A DNA stretch of 64,000 nt from WHSW01 sp963767475 (GTDB lineage Bacteria > Actinomycetota > Thermoleophilia > Solirubrobacterales > 70-9), in the NCBI GenBank assembly GCA_963767475.1, contig CAVYEI010000005.1, positions 496,001-560,000 on the forward strand, written 5' to 3'. The position numbers and the translations under genes were made by a program. The notes below the pieces were generated by a model, which worked only from the letters and a program-made list of their open reading frames with translations, did not search any database and was not told the origin of the DNA. Below, piece after piece: positions 41,126-49,328 of this stretch (positions are counted from its first letter, which is position 1; every line of letters starts with the position of its first letter).

Positions 41126-42751
41126 ATGCGCACGAAGTTGGTCTCCGCACTCGCCCTCGCGCTCGCGCTCGCCGCGATCGCCGTGATCACGCTGCTTCAG
41201 CAGCACACCGGCGCCGCCCACGACGCCGAGCTCAGCCTCTCGAAGGTGGAGACCGCGCTCACGCGCCTGCAAAGCGCGCCGTTTCAGGCCCGCACCGAGA
41301 CCGGCGGCGACCCGGCCCATGCGCGCGAGATGATCGCTCTCAACAAGCGGACCGTGAACGAGACGCTCGCCGATCTGCGGCAGAACTCGGCGCCGGCGGA
41401 GCTGGAGCAGATCTCCGAGCCGCTGCGAGCCGACTATCGGGCCGTCGGCGAGATCTATCAGCTCGGGATCACGATCGGCTACAACCGCGAGGCCGACGAG
41501 CTCGCGGCGATGGCCGGGCAGTCGGTCGGCGAGATCGCCGCATTGCTCGACGCCGCAGGCGCCGAATACCACGAGCGCGCGGTGCGGTCGCGCAATCAAA
41601 CCTTGGCGGGCTCGGCGGCGACGATCCTGCTGCTGCTCGGCGCCTTCGGCTTCTTCTACTGGCGCTCGAAGCGGCTCCAGCGTGAGAACGCGGACCTGCT
41701 CGGCGCCAGCCGCCAGGAGGCGCTCACCGATGCGCTCACGGGGCTCGGCAACCGCCGGGCGCTGATCAACGACCTCGAGTCGCGGATCCCGGAGGCGACC
41801 GCGGAGCGGGAGCTGATGCTGGGGCTCTTCGATCTCGACGGCTTCAAGCAGTACAACGACAATTTCGGCCATCCCGCCGGCGACGTGCTGCTCAGCCGTC
41901 TCGGCGGGCGCCTCGCGAAGGCCGTCGAGGGACGCGGCGCCGCCTATCGCATGGGCGGCGATGAGTTCTGCGTTCTGGTCGATGTGGCCAACGGAGCCGG
42001 CGAGGTCGTTCGCAGCGCCGCCGAGGCGCTCTCGGATTCCGGAGACGCGTTCGCGATCGGCTGTTCCTACGGCACCGTGTTCATGCCCACCGAGACCGTG
42101 ATCGCCGACCAGGCTCTGCAGATCAGCGATCAGCGCATGTACAGCAGCAAGGCCGGTCGTGGATCCGCCAGCCGCCAGAGCGCCGACGTCTTGCTCCAGG
42201 TCCTCGACGAGCGCAGCGAAGGCCTGCTCGACCATGTTCACGACGTCGCCGAGCTGGCCGACCTCACCGGTCAGGAGCTGGGCTTGGACGAGGCCGAGCT
42301 CAGCCGCCTTCGCCCCGCCGCCGAGCTCCACGACATCGGCAAGAGCGCGGTCCCCGATGCGGTGCTCAACAAGCCCGGCAAGCTCGACCCCGCCGAATGG
42401 GCCTTCATCCGCCAGCACACCCTGATCGGCGAGCGGATCGTGCTCGCCGCGCCCTCGCTTTCACCGGCCGCGCCGCTGATCCGCTCGAGCCACGAACGGG
42501 TCGACGGCGGTGGCTACCCGGACGGCCTCGAGCGAGACCAGATCCCCCTCGGGGCGCGGATCATCGCCGTCTGCGATGCCTACGACGCGATGACGTCGAA
42601 CCGGACCTACTCGCAGGCGAAACCGAGCGAGGAGGCGGTGGCGGAGCTTCAGCGCTGCGCCGGAAGCCAGTTCGACCCGGACGTGGTCGAGGCCTTCTGT
42701 GCGGTCGTCAACCGACGCGCGTCGGAGCCGGCGTCGCCGGTTGCGGTCTGA
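41126..42751 (+). CDS. Bifunctional c-di-GMP protein: sensor, GGDEF and HD-GYP domains
   Basis: 541 residues from ATG 41126 (TTG 41117 has a better-spaced AGAGAGG; GTG 41084 is also in frame). Two membrane spans (~4-22 and ~155-175) enclose a four-helix-like outside domain. GGDEF domain: DALTGLGNRRA (~200), FDLDGFKQYND, and an intact GGDEF (~275); the inhibitory I-site RxxD is not conserved (RGAA before YRMGGDEF). HD-GYP domain: LHDIGKSAV (~400), SSHERVDGGGYPDGL (~455). Both domains look active, so it could make and break c-di-GMP, perhaps switched by the outside domain. Confidence 0.88.
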   Translation: MRTKLVSALALALALAAIAVITLLQQHTGAAHDAELSLSKVETALTRLQSAPFQARTETGGDPAHAREMIALNKRTVNETLADLRQNSAPAELEQISEPLRADYRAVGEIYQLGITIGYNREADELAAMAGQSVGEIAALLDAAGAEYHERAVRSRNQTLAGSAATILLLLGAFGFFYWRSKRLQRENADLLGASRQEALTDALTGLGNRRALINDLESRIPEATAERELMLGLFDLDGFKQYNDNFGHPAGDVLLSRLGGRLAKAVEGRGAAYRMGGDEFCVLVDVANGAGEVVRSAAEALSDSGDAFAIGCSYGTVFMPTETVIADQALQISDQRMYSSKAGRGSASRQSADVLLQVLDERSEGLLDHVHDVAELADLTGQELGLDEAELSRLRPAAELHDIGKSAVPDAVLNKPGKLDPAEWAFIRQHTLIGERIVLAAPSLSPAAPLIRSSHERVDGGGYPDGLERDQIPLGARIIAVCDAYDAMTSNRTYSQAKPSEEAVAELQRCAGSQFDPDVVEAFCAVVNRRASEPASPVAV

Positions 42752-42800
42752 GTGGCCCGCTCCGCCGATGAATTTGCCCCGGCCGTCCGGTCTTAGGGGC

Positions 42801-43250
42801 ATGAAGTTTTCGGCAACGATCGGCCTGGCGGGCAAGACCGCGACCGGGATCGAGATCCCGGCCGAGGTCGTCGAGAGCCTCGGGGCCGGCAAGAAGCCGC
42901 CGATCCGAGTGACGATCCACGGCAAGACCTACCGCAGCACGATCGCCTCCCGGGGCGACCGGTTCCTGGTCGGAGTCAGCGCCGAGAACCGCGAGCTCAC
43001 CGGCGTCGCCGCCGGCGACGAGGTCGAGGTCGAGATCGAGCTCGATACCGAGCCTCGCGAGGTGACCGTGCCGCCCGACCTCGCCGAAGCGCTGGCCGCC
43101 GACCCGCAGGCCCGGCAATTCTTCGAGGGCCTGTCGTTCAGCCAGAAGCAGTGGTACGTGTTGCCGATCGAGCAGGCGAAGAAGGCCGAGACCCGCGAGC
43201 GGCGGCTGATCAAGGCCCTGGCGATGCTTCGCGAGGGCCGTAAGCGCTAG
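42801..43250 (+). CDS. YdeI/OmpD-associated-type protein (DUF1905 domain)
   Basis: 149 residues. The N-terminal half (KFSATIGLAGKTATGIEIP, ~2-20) is a DUF1905 beta-barrel-like domain; the C-terminal half (FFEGLSFSQKQWYVLPIEQA, ~108-127, then ETRERRLIKALAMLREG) matches the YdeI bacteriocin-protection helix bundle. Relatives occur widely in actinobacteria; their biochemical role is not settled. Start ATG 42801. Convergent overlap of 4 bases with the transglutaminase gene. Confidence 0.8.
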   Translation: MKFSATIGLAGKTATGIEIPAEVVESLGAGKKPPIRVTIHGKTYRSTIASRGDRFLVGVSAENRELTGVAAGDEVEVEIELDTEPREVTVPPDLAEALAADPQARQFFEGLSFSQKQWYVLPIEQAKKAETRERRLIKALAMLREGRKR

Positions 43251-44086
43251 CTGGAGACCCGAACCTCGAACGAGGTCAGGGTGAGCGAGCCGAGCGAGGT
43301 GATCAGGGCGACGTCGGCGGCGTCGCGGCCGCGCCCGACGACCACGCGGCCGACCCGCGGGGTGTTGTTGCGGGCGTCGAACGTGCGCCACTCGCCATCG
43401 AGATAGGCCTCGAACCAGGCCGCGAAGTCCATCGGCTCGGCCGGCGCCGGGACGCCGACCTCGGAGATGTAGCCGAACACGTAGCGCGACGGGATGTTGA
43501 GCGCCCGGCAGAAGCTGATCGCCAGGTGGGCGAAGTCGCGACAGACGCCCTGGCGGGCGCGCAGCACGTCGGCGGCGGTCGTCCACGGATTCGAGCCGCC
43601 GGGCACGAACTCGATCAGCTCGTGGACGTAGTCGACCACCGCCTGGACTCGGCTCCAGCCCGGCGGCAGCTCGCCGAAGCGCTGCCAGGCCTCGCTGCCG
43701 AGCTCGTCGGGCAGGCAGAACCTGCTCGGCATCACGAAGCTCAGGGATTCGTCGGGCAGCGAGGTCGGCGGGGTCTCGCTCGCGTCGGGATCGATCGCGT
43801 CGTGCGGAGCGTCGAGGACGAGCTCGGCCTCGTAGCTCAGCCGCGATGCGCCCGGCGGGATCGTGAACCGCTCGCAGCGGTTGCCGTAGCCGTCGCTATA
43901 GCCGTGATGGATCGCGTCGGTGAGCCAGCGCTCCTGACCCATCTGCACGTGGGGATCGAGCGCCGGGGCGACCTGAAGTACGGCGGTCGTCGTCTGCGGG
44001 GCGTCGAAACCGAACTCACAACCGACGGCCAGCTCCAGCCGGCCGTCGGTGTGGCGTTCGGGCTGCGGCGTTTCCGCCAGAGTCAG
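43247..44086 (-). CDS. Transglutaminase-like cysteine protease-fold protein, CTG start
   Basis: About 279 residues. The N-terminal family region (CEFGFDAPQTTTAVLQVAP) needs a start upstream of any ATG/GTG/TTG in this frame; the only candidate is CTG at 44086, overlapping the cold-shock stop as CTGA. Catalytic triad: Cys in RARQGVCRDFAHLAI (~182), His in the FAAWFEAYLDGEW region position (replaced by aromatic surroundings, so the His should be checked), and Asp in TFDARNNTPRVGRV. Family members are peptidases or cross-linking enzymes. Translational coupling to a cold-shock gene is unusual. Confidence 0.78.
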   Translation of the reverse strand: MTLAETPQPERHTDGRLELAVGCEFGFDAPQTTTAVLQVAPALDPHVQMGQERWLTDAIHHGYSDGYGNRCERFTIPPGASRLSYEAELVLDAPHDAIDPDASETPPTSLPDESLSFVMPSRFCLPDELGSEAWQRFGELPPGWSRVQAVVDYVHELIEFVPGGSNPWTTAADVLRARQGVCRDFAHLAISFCRALNIPSRYVFGYISEVGVPAPAEPMDFAAWFEAYLDGEWRTFDARNNTPRVGRVVVGRGRDAADVALITSLGSLTLTSFEVRVSS

Positions 44087-44280
44087 CCGGCGGTGACGTT
44101 GGCCGCCCGCGGGCCCTTGTCGCTGGCCTCGGACTCGAAGGTGACCTTCGTGCCCTCGGCGAGGTTGACGTCGCCTGCGACTGCGTTCTGGTGGACGAAG
44201 AGATCCTTCGAGCCGTCATCGGGGGTGATGAAGCCGAAGCCCTTTTGGTCGTTGAACCACTTGACGGTTCCGGTGGGCAT
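44083..44280 (-). CDS. Cold-shock protein (CspA family)
   Basis: 65 residues. TGTVKWFNDQKGFGFITPDD (3-22) contains RNP1 (KGFGFI), and DLFVHQNAV holds RNP2 (LFVH). Binds single-stranded RNA and DNA and melts secondary structure. An ideal GGAGG lies 6 bases before the ATG. The stop overlaps the probable transglutaminase start. Confidence 0.95.
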   Translation of the reverse strand: MPTGTVKWFNDQKGFGFITPDDGSKDLFVHQNAVAGDVNLAEGTKVTFESEASDKGPRAANVTAG

Positions 44281-44399
44281 GCGTTACCTCCAGGTTGTAA
44301 TGCAAACGAGCGCGGAGGAAGCTTGCTGGGCTACGCCTGCGACGCCGACACTAGATCTGCCACACGGTCGTGCGGCTTGTCACTTACGGTAGCACCGCA

Positions 44400-45014
44400 A
44401 TGAACACATTCGAGCTCGATACCCCTCACGGTCCGGCGAACGCCCACCTCCATCCCGCGAAGAGCCCGAGGGCCGCGCTGGTGCTCGGCCACGGGGCCGG
44501 GGGAGGGGTGGCCGCCCCGGATCTGGTCGCCGCGACCGACGCCGCGGGTGCCAACGGTGTCATGGTCGCCCTGGTCGAGCAGCCCTACCGCGTTGCCGGC
44601 AAGCGCTCCTCGCCCGCGGCCTCGGTCCTCGACGCGGCCTGGACAGCGGCGGTCGAGCAGCTGGCGGCGGATCAGCTCGCCGGGTTGCCGCTGATCGTCG
44701 GCGGTAGGTCCGCCGGCGCGCGGGTCGCCTGCCGCACGGCTGAGGCGAGCGATGCGGCCGCCGTGCTCTGCCTCGCGTTTCCGCTGCAGCCGCCGCGACG
44801 GCGCTCCGGCGCCGAGAGCCCGAGCCGGCTGGGCGAGCTCGACGCGGTGAAGGTGCCGACGCTCGTCGTCCAGGGGGAGCGAGACCGCTTCGGGATGCCG
44901 CCGGCGGCGGCGAACCGCGCCGTGGTCGTGGTCAGCGGCGACCACGGGCTGAAGTCGGATCTCGACGCCGTCGGTGTCGCGGTCGGCGACTGGCTCGCCG
45001 AAGTGCTCGGCTAA
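44400..45014 (+). CDS. Small alpha/beta hydrolase (KANL3/Tex30-like)
   Basis: 204 residues from ATG 44400. Oxyanion region LGHGAGGGV (~26-34), nucleophile elbow GGRSAGARVA (~100-109, Ser in GxSxG), Asp in VVQGERDRFG (~160) and His in VSGDHGLK (~180) complete a catalytic triad. Belongs to the dienelactone-hydrolase-like KANL3/Tex30 group; substrate unknown. Convergent with the glycosidase gene 10 bases away. Confidence 0.87.
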   Translation: MNTFELDTPHGPANAHLHPAKSPRAALVLGHGAGGGVAAPDLVAATDAAGANGVMVALVEQPYRVAGKRSSPAASVLDAAWTAAVEQLAADQLAGLPLIVGGRSAGARVACRTAEASDAAAVLCLAFPLQPPRRRSGAESPSRLGELDAVKVPTLVVQGERDRFGMPPAAANRAVVVVSGDHGLKSDLDAVGVAVGDWLAEVLG

Positions 45015-45024
45015 CGAGCCCAGA

Positions 45025-46220
45025 TCAGCGAAACAGCGGTTCCGAGCGCCCGTCCCACTCGTGCTCGAGCGCCCAGCGGGCGCCGACGGTCCAGGCCTGC
45101 ACGCGGTTGGCGATCTCCACCGGCTCCGGGCCCTGCGATTCGACCGCGAACAGCTCGGGGGCGCGGCCGATCGCCTTGATCGCCGCGAGCAGGCCGCGGC
45201 GCAGTCGATCGGCCGCCGCATCGGCGCCGGCCGCCCGCAGCCCGCCCCAGCCGAGCCAGGAGTCGAACGGCCACACCGCGCCGCGGTGATAGAGGTGAGC
45301 GGCGAACTGTGGATGCTCGGCGGAGAGCGTTCGCAGTCCCCACGCCGTGAGCACGTCGGGCCGGCAGAGGCGCTCGATCGCAGCCTCGCGATCGCGTCCG
45401 GTCAGCGCCTCGGCCCACAGCAGCCAACCGAGATGCGAGCCGGCGCCGAGGACCTTGCCGCCGTTGGCGTCCAGGGCGATGGTTTCCGCGTCGAACTCCG
45501 CCGCCACGCGCGCCGCGAGCTCCGCCGAGCGCCGCGTCCAGTCCGGGTCTCGGGAGAGCTTTGCCAGGGCGCGCAGGGCGACCACCGTCACTGCCTGGGT
45601 GTCGGCGTCGGCGAGCGGCGGCAGCGGCGCCTCGCGGCCCGGCCCGAGGATGCCGCCACCGTGGGCGGCCGGATCGGCCGGATCGACCGTGTCGCGCCAC
45701 CCCTGCTGTGCGAGGCCGCCCGGCGCCCGGCGCGGACCGTGGCGGACGTAGCCGCCGCCACGCTCGAGCGCCGCGGCGAGCCACTCACCGGCGGCCCGCC
45801 AGGCGGCCTCGAGCTCGGTCTCGAGCTCGGGCTCGGCGAGTGAGGCGAGCACGACCAGAAACCAGGAGGTGGAGTCCGCCGAGCCGTAGTAGCGCAGCTC
45901 GCCGTCGCGGACCGGCCAGCCGGCTTCGACCAGATGGTCCGGCGCCTGCGGCCACCACTCGTGGGCGATCTTTCCCGGTTCCTCGTCGGTAGCTGGATCG
46001 TCGTCGCGGCCCTGCAGCCGGGCGAGCGCGGCGAGCGTCGCCCGGGCGAGGTCGGGGCGCACGGGCAGCAGCTGCGAGTGAGGTGACCAGCGCGTCACGG
46101 CCGAAGAGCGTGTGGAAGCGCCCGGGGTCGGCGGCATCGACCGCGGCTCGAGCTTGCGTACGGCCAGCCGGCCGGCGAGATCAGCTGGTCGAGATCGGGG
46201 ATCGACTCCGCGTCGACCAA
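45025..46220 (-). pseudogene. Debranching-enzyme-like glycosidase, two one-base insertions
   Basis: About 397 residues once repaired. TTG 46220 gives VDAESIPDLDQLISPAGWPYAS; an extra base near 46151 shifts to RAAVDAADPGRFHTLFGRDA, and another near 46078 shifts to QLLPVRPDLARATLAALARL, which then runs intact to 45025. The GRFHTLFGRD block, EEPGKIAHEWWP and WPFDSWLGWGGL are those of (alpha/alpha)6-barrel debranching enzymes (amylo-alpha-1,6-glucosidase type). No signal peptide, so it would act on imported oligosaccharides. Last gene of the LacI-controlled operon; the insertions belong to the dense cluster that continues to 48425. Confidence 0.75.
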
Positions 46221-46225
46221 GCGCG

Positions 46226-47060
46226 CTAGCCCTTCACGGCGCCCGCGGTGAGCCCGGCGACGATCCGCTTCTGGAACACGAGCACGAGCGCGATCAGGGG
46301 CACGGTGACGACCACGGCCGCGGCGCTAATCGTCCCAAGCGGAACCTCGAACTGCTCGCTGCCGGTGAAGAACGCGATCGCGGCCGGCACCGGCCGGCCG
46401 GTCCGGCGTGCTGGTGAGCGTGATCGCGAACAGGAACTCGTTCCAGGCGAAGATGAAGACCAGCAGGCCGGCGGTGACCACGCCGGGAGCGGCCAGCGGC
46501 AGCGACCACCTTGCGGAAGGCCTGGAAGTGCGTGGCGCCGTCGATCAGTGCCGCCTCCTCGAGCTCGCGCGGGATCTCGCGGAAGAACGAGGCGAGGATG
46601 TAGATCGTCAGCGGCAGGCCGAAGGTGAGCGAGGGCAGGATCAGCCCGAGGTAGGTGTTGTAGAGACCGATGTCGGTCCAGATCTGGAACACGGGCGCGG
46701 CGATCGCGATCGGCGGGAAGGTCGAGATCGAGAGGAAGATCGCCAGGATCAGGAACTTCTTCGGCAGCCGCAGGCGGGCGAGCGCGTAGCCGGCGAACGA
46801 GCCGAGCAGGAGCGAGAGCACGGTGACCGCGCCGGCGATGATCGCGCTGTTTCGCAGCGCCATCGTGAAGTCGGCGTTCGTGGAAGATCGAGTCGTAGTT
46901 GTCGAGCGTCGGGTCGGGCGGCAACGAGGTTCGCGCCCGAGAGGTCGGCGCCCGACTTCAGCGAGGTGTTGATCAGCCAGTAGAACGGGAAGAGGCAGAA
47001 GAGCACGATCAGCGACGACCGCGCCCCAGAGCAGGATCGGGCGCGTCCCTCGCTGCTCAC
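46226..47060 (-). pseudogene. Sugar ABC transporter permease (MalG type), multiple insertions
   Basis: The protein is recognisable from GTG 47060 to the stop at 46226, but at least five single extra bases (near 47013, 46922, 46879, 46503, 46391) break the frame. Repaired order: VLFCLFPFYWLINTSLKSG (span 1), NADFTMALRNSAIIAG, ARLRLPKKFLILAIFLS, the EAA loop EEAALIDGATHFQAFRKVV (~200), VFIFAWNEFLFAITL, and the C-terminus QKRIVAGLTAGAVKG. This is a complete MalG-like inner-membrane subunit. Start overlaps the MalF stop as GTGA. Confidence 0.8.
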
Positions 47061-47999
47061 GATTCCGTCCTCCGTCGAGCGCCCGGATGTTGCCGCCGAT
47101 GAAGCGGATGTAAAGGAACGAGACCCCCATCACGATCACGAAGGTGAGCACCGAGAGCGCCGAGCCGTAGCCGATCAGGCCGTTGTTGACCGTGAGCTCC
47201 TGCTAGCGCGTAGAGCGACAGCGTCTCGGTCCCGTTCTGCCCCGTGGTGAGCACGTAGGGCAGGTCGAAGATGCGCAGCGCGTCGAGGGTGCGGAAGATC
47301 AGGGCGACGGCGATCGCCGGCCGCAGCAGCGGCAGCGTGATCCGCCGAAAGCTCTGCCACGCGGTCGCTCCGTCGACCTTGGCGGCGTCGTAGAGGTAGT
47401 CGGGGATCCCCTGCAGCCCGGCGAGCAGCAGCAGGGCCATGAACGGCGCCGTCTTCCAGACGTCGGCGAGGATCATCACCCCGAGCGCCTCCGGTTGCTC
47501 GCCGAGGAAGACGGTGTCGCCGCCCGGCAGATTGAGGGCGCTGAGCATCGTGTTCACGAACCCGAGCTCGGGTTCGAAGATCGACCGCCAGGTGATCGCC
47601 GTGACCGACGGTCAGAATCGCCCAGGGGACGAGCACCACCGCCCGCAGCAGTGCCCGCCCCCGAAACGCCTCGGCCATCACCAGCGCCATCGCCAGCCCG
47701 ATCACCAGCTCGAAGCGTGACCGAGATCCCGGTGAACACGAACGTGGTCCGCAACGACTCCCAGAACTCGGGCGTGCTGAGTGCCGTCGGAGTAGTTGTC
47801 GAAGCCCGACGAACCGCGACAGCCCCGGGACGCGGACGCTGTACTCGTTCAGCGAGAGCCAGACCGCGTAGCCGATCGGGTAGGCGGCGACCAGCGCGAT
47901 CACCGCCAGCGACGGCGCCAGCATCACCGTTCCGAGGCGGCGCTCGGACTGGCCGAAGCGCCGCCTCCGCGGCCCGGTTGGGAGCCTCGCGGCCTCCAT
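47057..47999 (-). pseudogene. Sugar ABC transporter permease (MalF type), multiple insertions
   Basis: ATG 47999 with GGAGGAG just upstream. Frame breaks near 47804, 47785, 47712, 47606 and 47200, each repaired by removing one base; at least one more change is needed to reach the TGA at 47057. Recognisable blocks: APSLAVIALVAAYPIGYAVW (span 1), TPEFWESLRTTFVFTG, RALLRAVVLVPWAILT, VWKTAPFMALLLLAGLQ, the EAA loop DAAKVDGATAWQSFRRITLP, and GVSFLYIRFIGGNIRA at the end. MalF-like subunit forming the channel with the next gene's product. Confidence 0.8.
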
Positions 48000-48026
48000 C
48001 TCCTCCTTTATCTGCCCTCTAGGCGA

Positions 48027-49306
48027 TCAGGGGCTAGAACCGATCGAGCGCCTGCCTGCGATCTGCTCGTTCATGTTCTGGACCGCCTCGTCCACCGACG
48101 CCTGTGCCGTTGATCGCCGCGTAGACGTTCTTGTAGATCGCCTCCGAGATCTCTGGATATACCGGCGAGACCGGCCGCGGCTCCGCCTGCTCGATTGCGT
48201 CGTGCAGCTCGGTCGGCAAACGGCAGCGTCTTCTGCACCTCGGGATCGTCGTAGACCGCGCTGACGGTACGCCGGCAGCGAGCTGACGATCATCATCTCG
48301 CGTCTGGAACTCCGGCTCGGTGAGGAACTCGGCCAGCGCGAGCGCCCCGTCCGGGTTATCGGAGAAGCTCGAGATCGCCAGGTTGTAGCCGCCGAGCGCG
48401 CCGGAGCCCTGGCCGCCCGCGTAGCTTCGGGAACGTGGTGATGTCGAACTTGTCGGCGATCGGCGATTCCTTCGCCAGCGCGTAGGCGTACGGCCAGTTG
48501 CGCATGAAGGTCGCCTGTCCGGCCTCGAACGCGCGCCGCGAGTGCTCCTCGTCGTAGGTCGAGACGGCCTTCGGCACCGCGCCGCTGGAGACCCCATCGG
48601 TCATGAACTGCAGCGTCTCGGTCGCTTCCGGCGAATCGATCTCGGACGTCGTCCCGTCCTCGGAGATCACCTCGCCCCCAGCGCTGTAGAGCAGCTCGAG
48701 GAAGTCGACCGTGAGCCCCTCGTAGGCGAGTCCCTGGTAGACCAGCCCGTCGTTGTCGGCCGCCTGCTCGTAGACGTCCTCCCAGCTCTTCGGCGGGTTC
48801 GGCACCTGGTCGGAGCGGTAGTAGAGGAAGCCGGCGTTGGTGTTGAACGGCAGCGCCCAATACTTGTCCTCGTAGGAGACCGTCTCCACCGTCGAGGGGA
48901 TGAAATCGTCCTGACGTTCCTCGACCACCGAGGTCAGGTCGTAGAGCCAGCCCTGGGCTGCGTACTCCGCGGTCCAGATCACGTCCATGCCGAGCACGTC
49001 GCACTCGTCGGACTCCGCCCGCAGCCGCTGGACCTGCTGCTCGCGCTGCTGGCCCGCGTCCTCGGGCAGCTCGATCAGAGTCGCGTTGAGGTCAGGGTTC
49101 TGCTTGTTGAACGCGTCAAGCCCCACTTTGAAGCTGCCGCTGGTGTCCTTGCCGATACACCAGGCGACATCGCCGGAGGCGCCGTCGGCATCGGAAGGCT
49201 GCAGCGTGTCGGCGCTCGCGCCGACATCGCCTTCGTCATCGGAGCCGCACGCAGCCAGGCCCAGGCAAGCCAGGGCAGCCACGAGGGCGGTCAGGTATCT
49301 CAACAT
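48027..49306 (-). pseudogene. Sugar ABC transporter binding lipoprotein, C-terminal insertions
   Basis: The lipobox LAALACLGLAACGSDDEG region puts the lipidated Cys at about residue 20. The first 293 residues read cleanly to 48430 (SBP family 1 features: MDVIWTAEYAAQGWLYDLT, YWALPFNTNAGFLYYR). Then extra single bases near 48425, 48300, 48266, 48217 and 48102 break the frame; repaired blocks are YAGGQGSGALGGYNLAISSF, EMMIVSSLPAY, VYDDPEVQKTLPF, PTELHDAIEQAEPRPVSPVY and ASVDEAVQNMNEQIAG. A full-length extracytoplasmic oligosaccharide receptor for the two permeases. The exact C-terminus (48027 or 48034) is unsure. No ATPase gene is present here, so a shared MsiK-like ATPase elsewhere is expected. 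Confidence 0.82.
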
Positions 49307-49328
49307 CGGGTCCTCTCTTCCTCTCGTT

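Noticed and set aside
42781..42801. TTAGGGG just before the YdeI-like gene as another copy of the regulator motif
   Set aside because: Single half-site overlapping the ribosome-binding position, with no partner repeat; likely chance.
46078..48425. Programmed frameshifting or phase variation as the cause of the ABC operon breaks
   Set aside because: The insertions are too many, not in homopolymers or slippery sequences, and all of one sign; an assembly fault is simpler.
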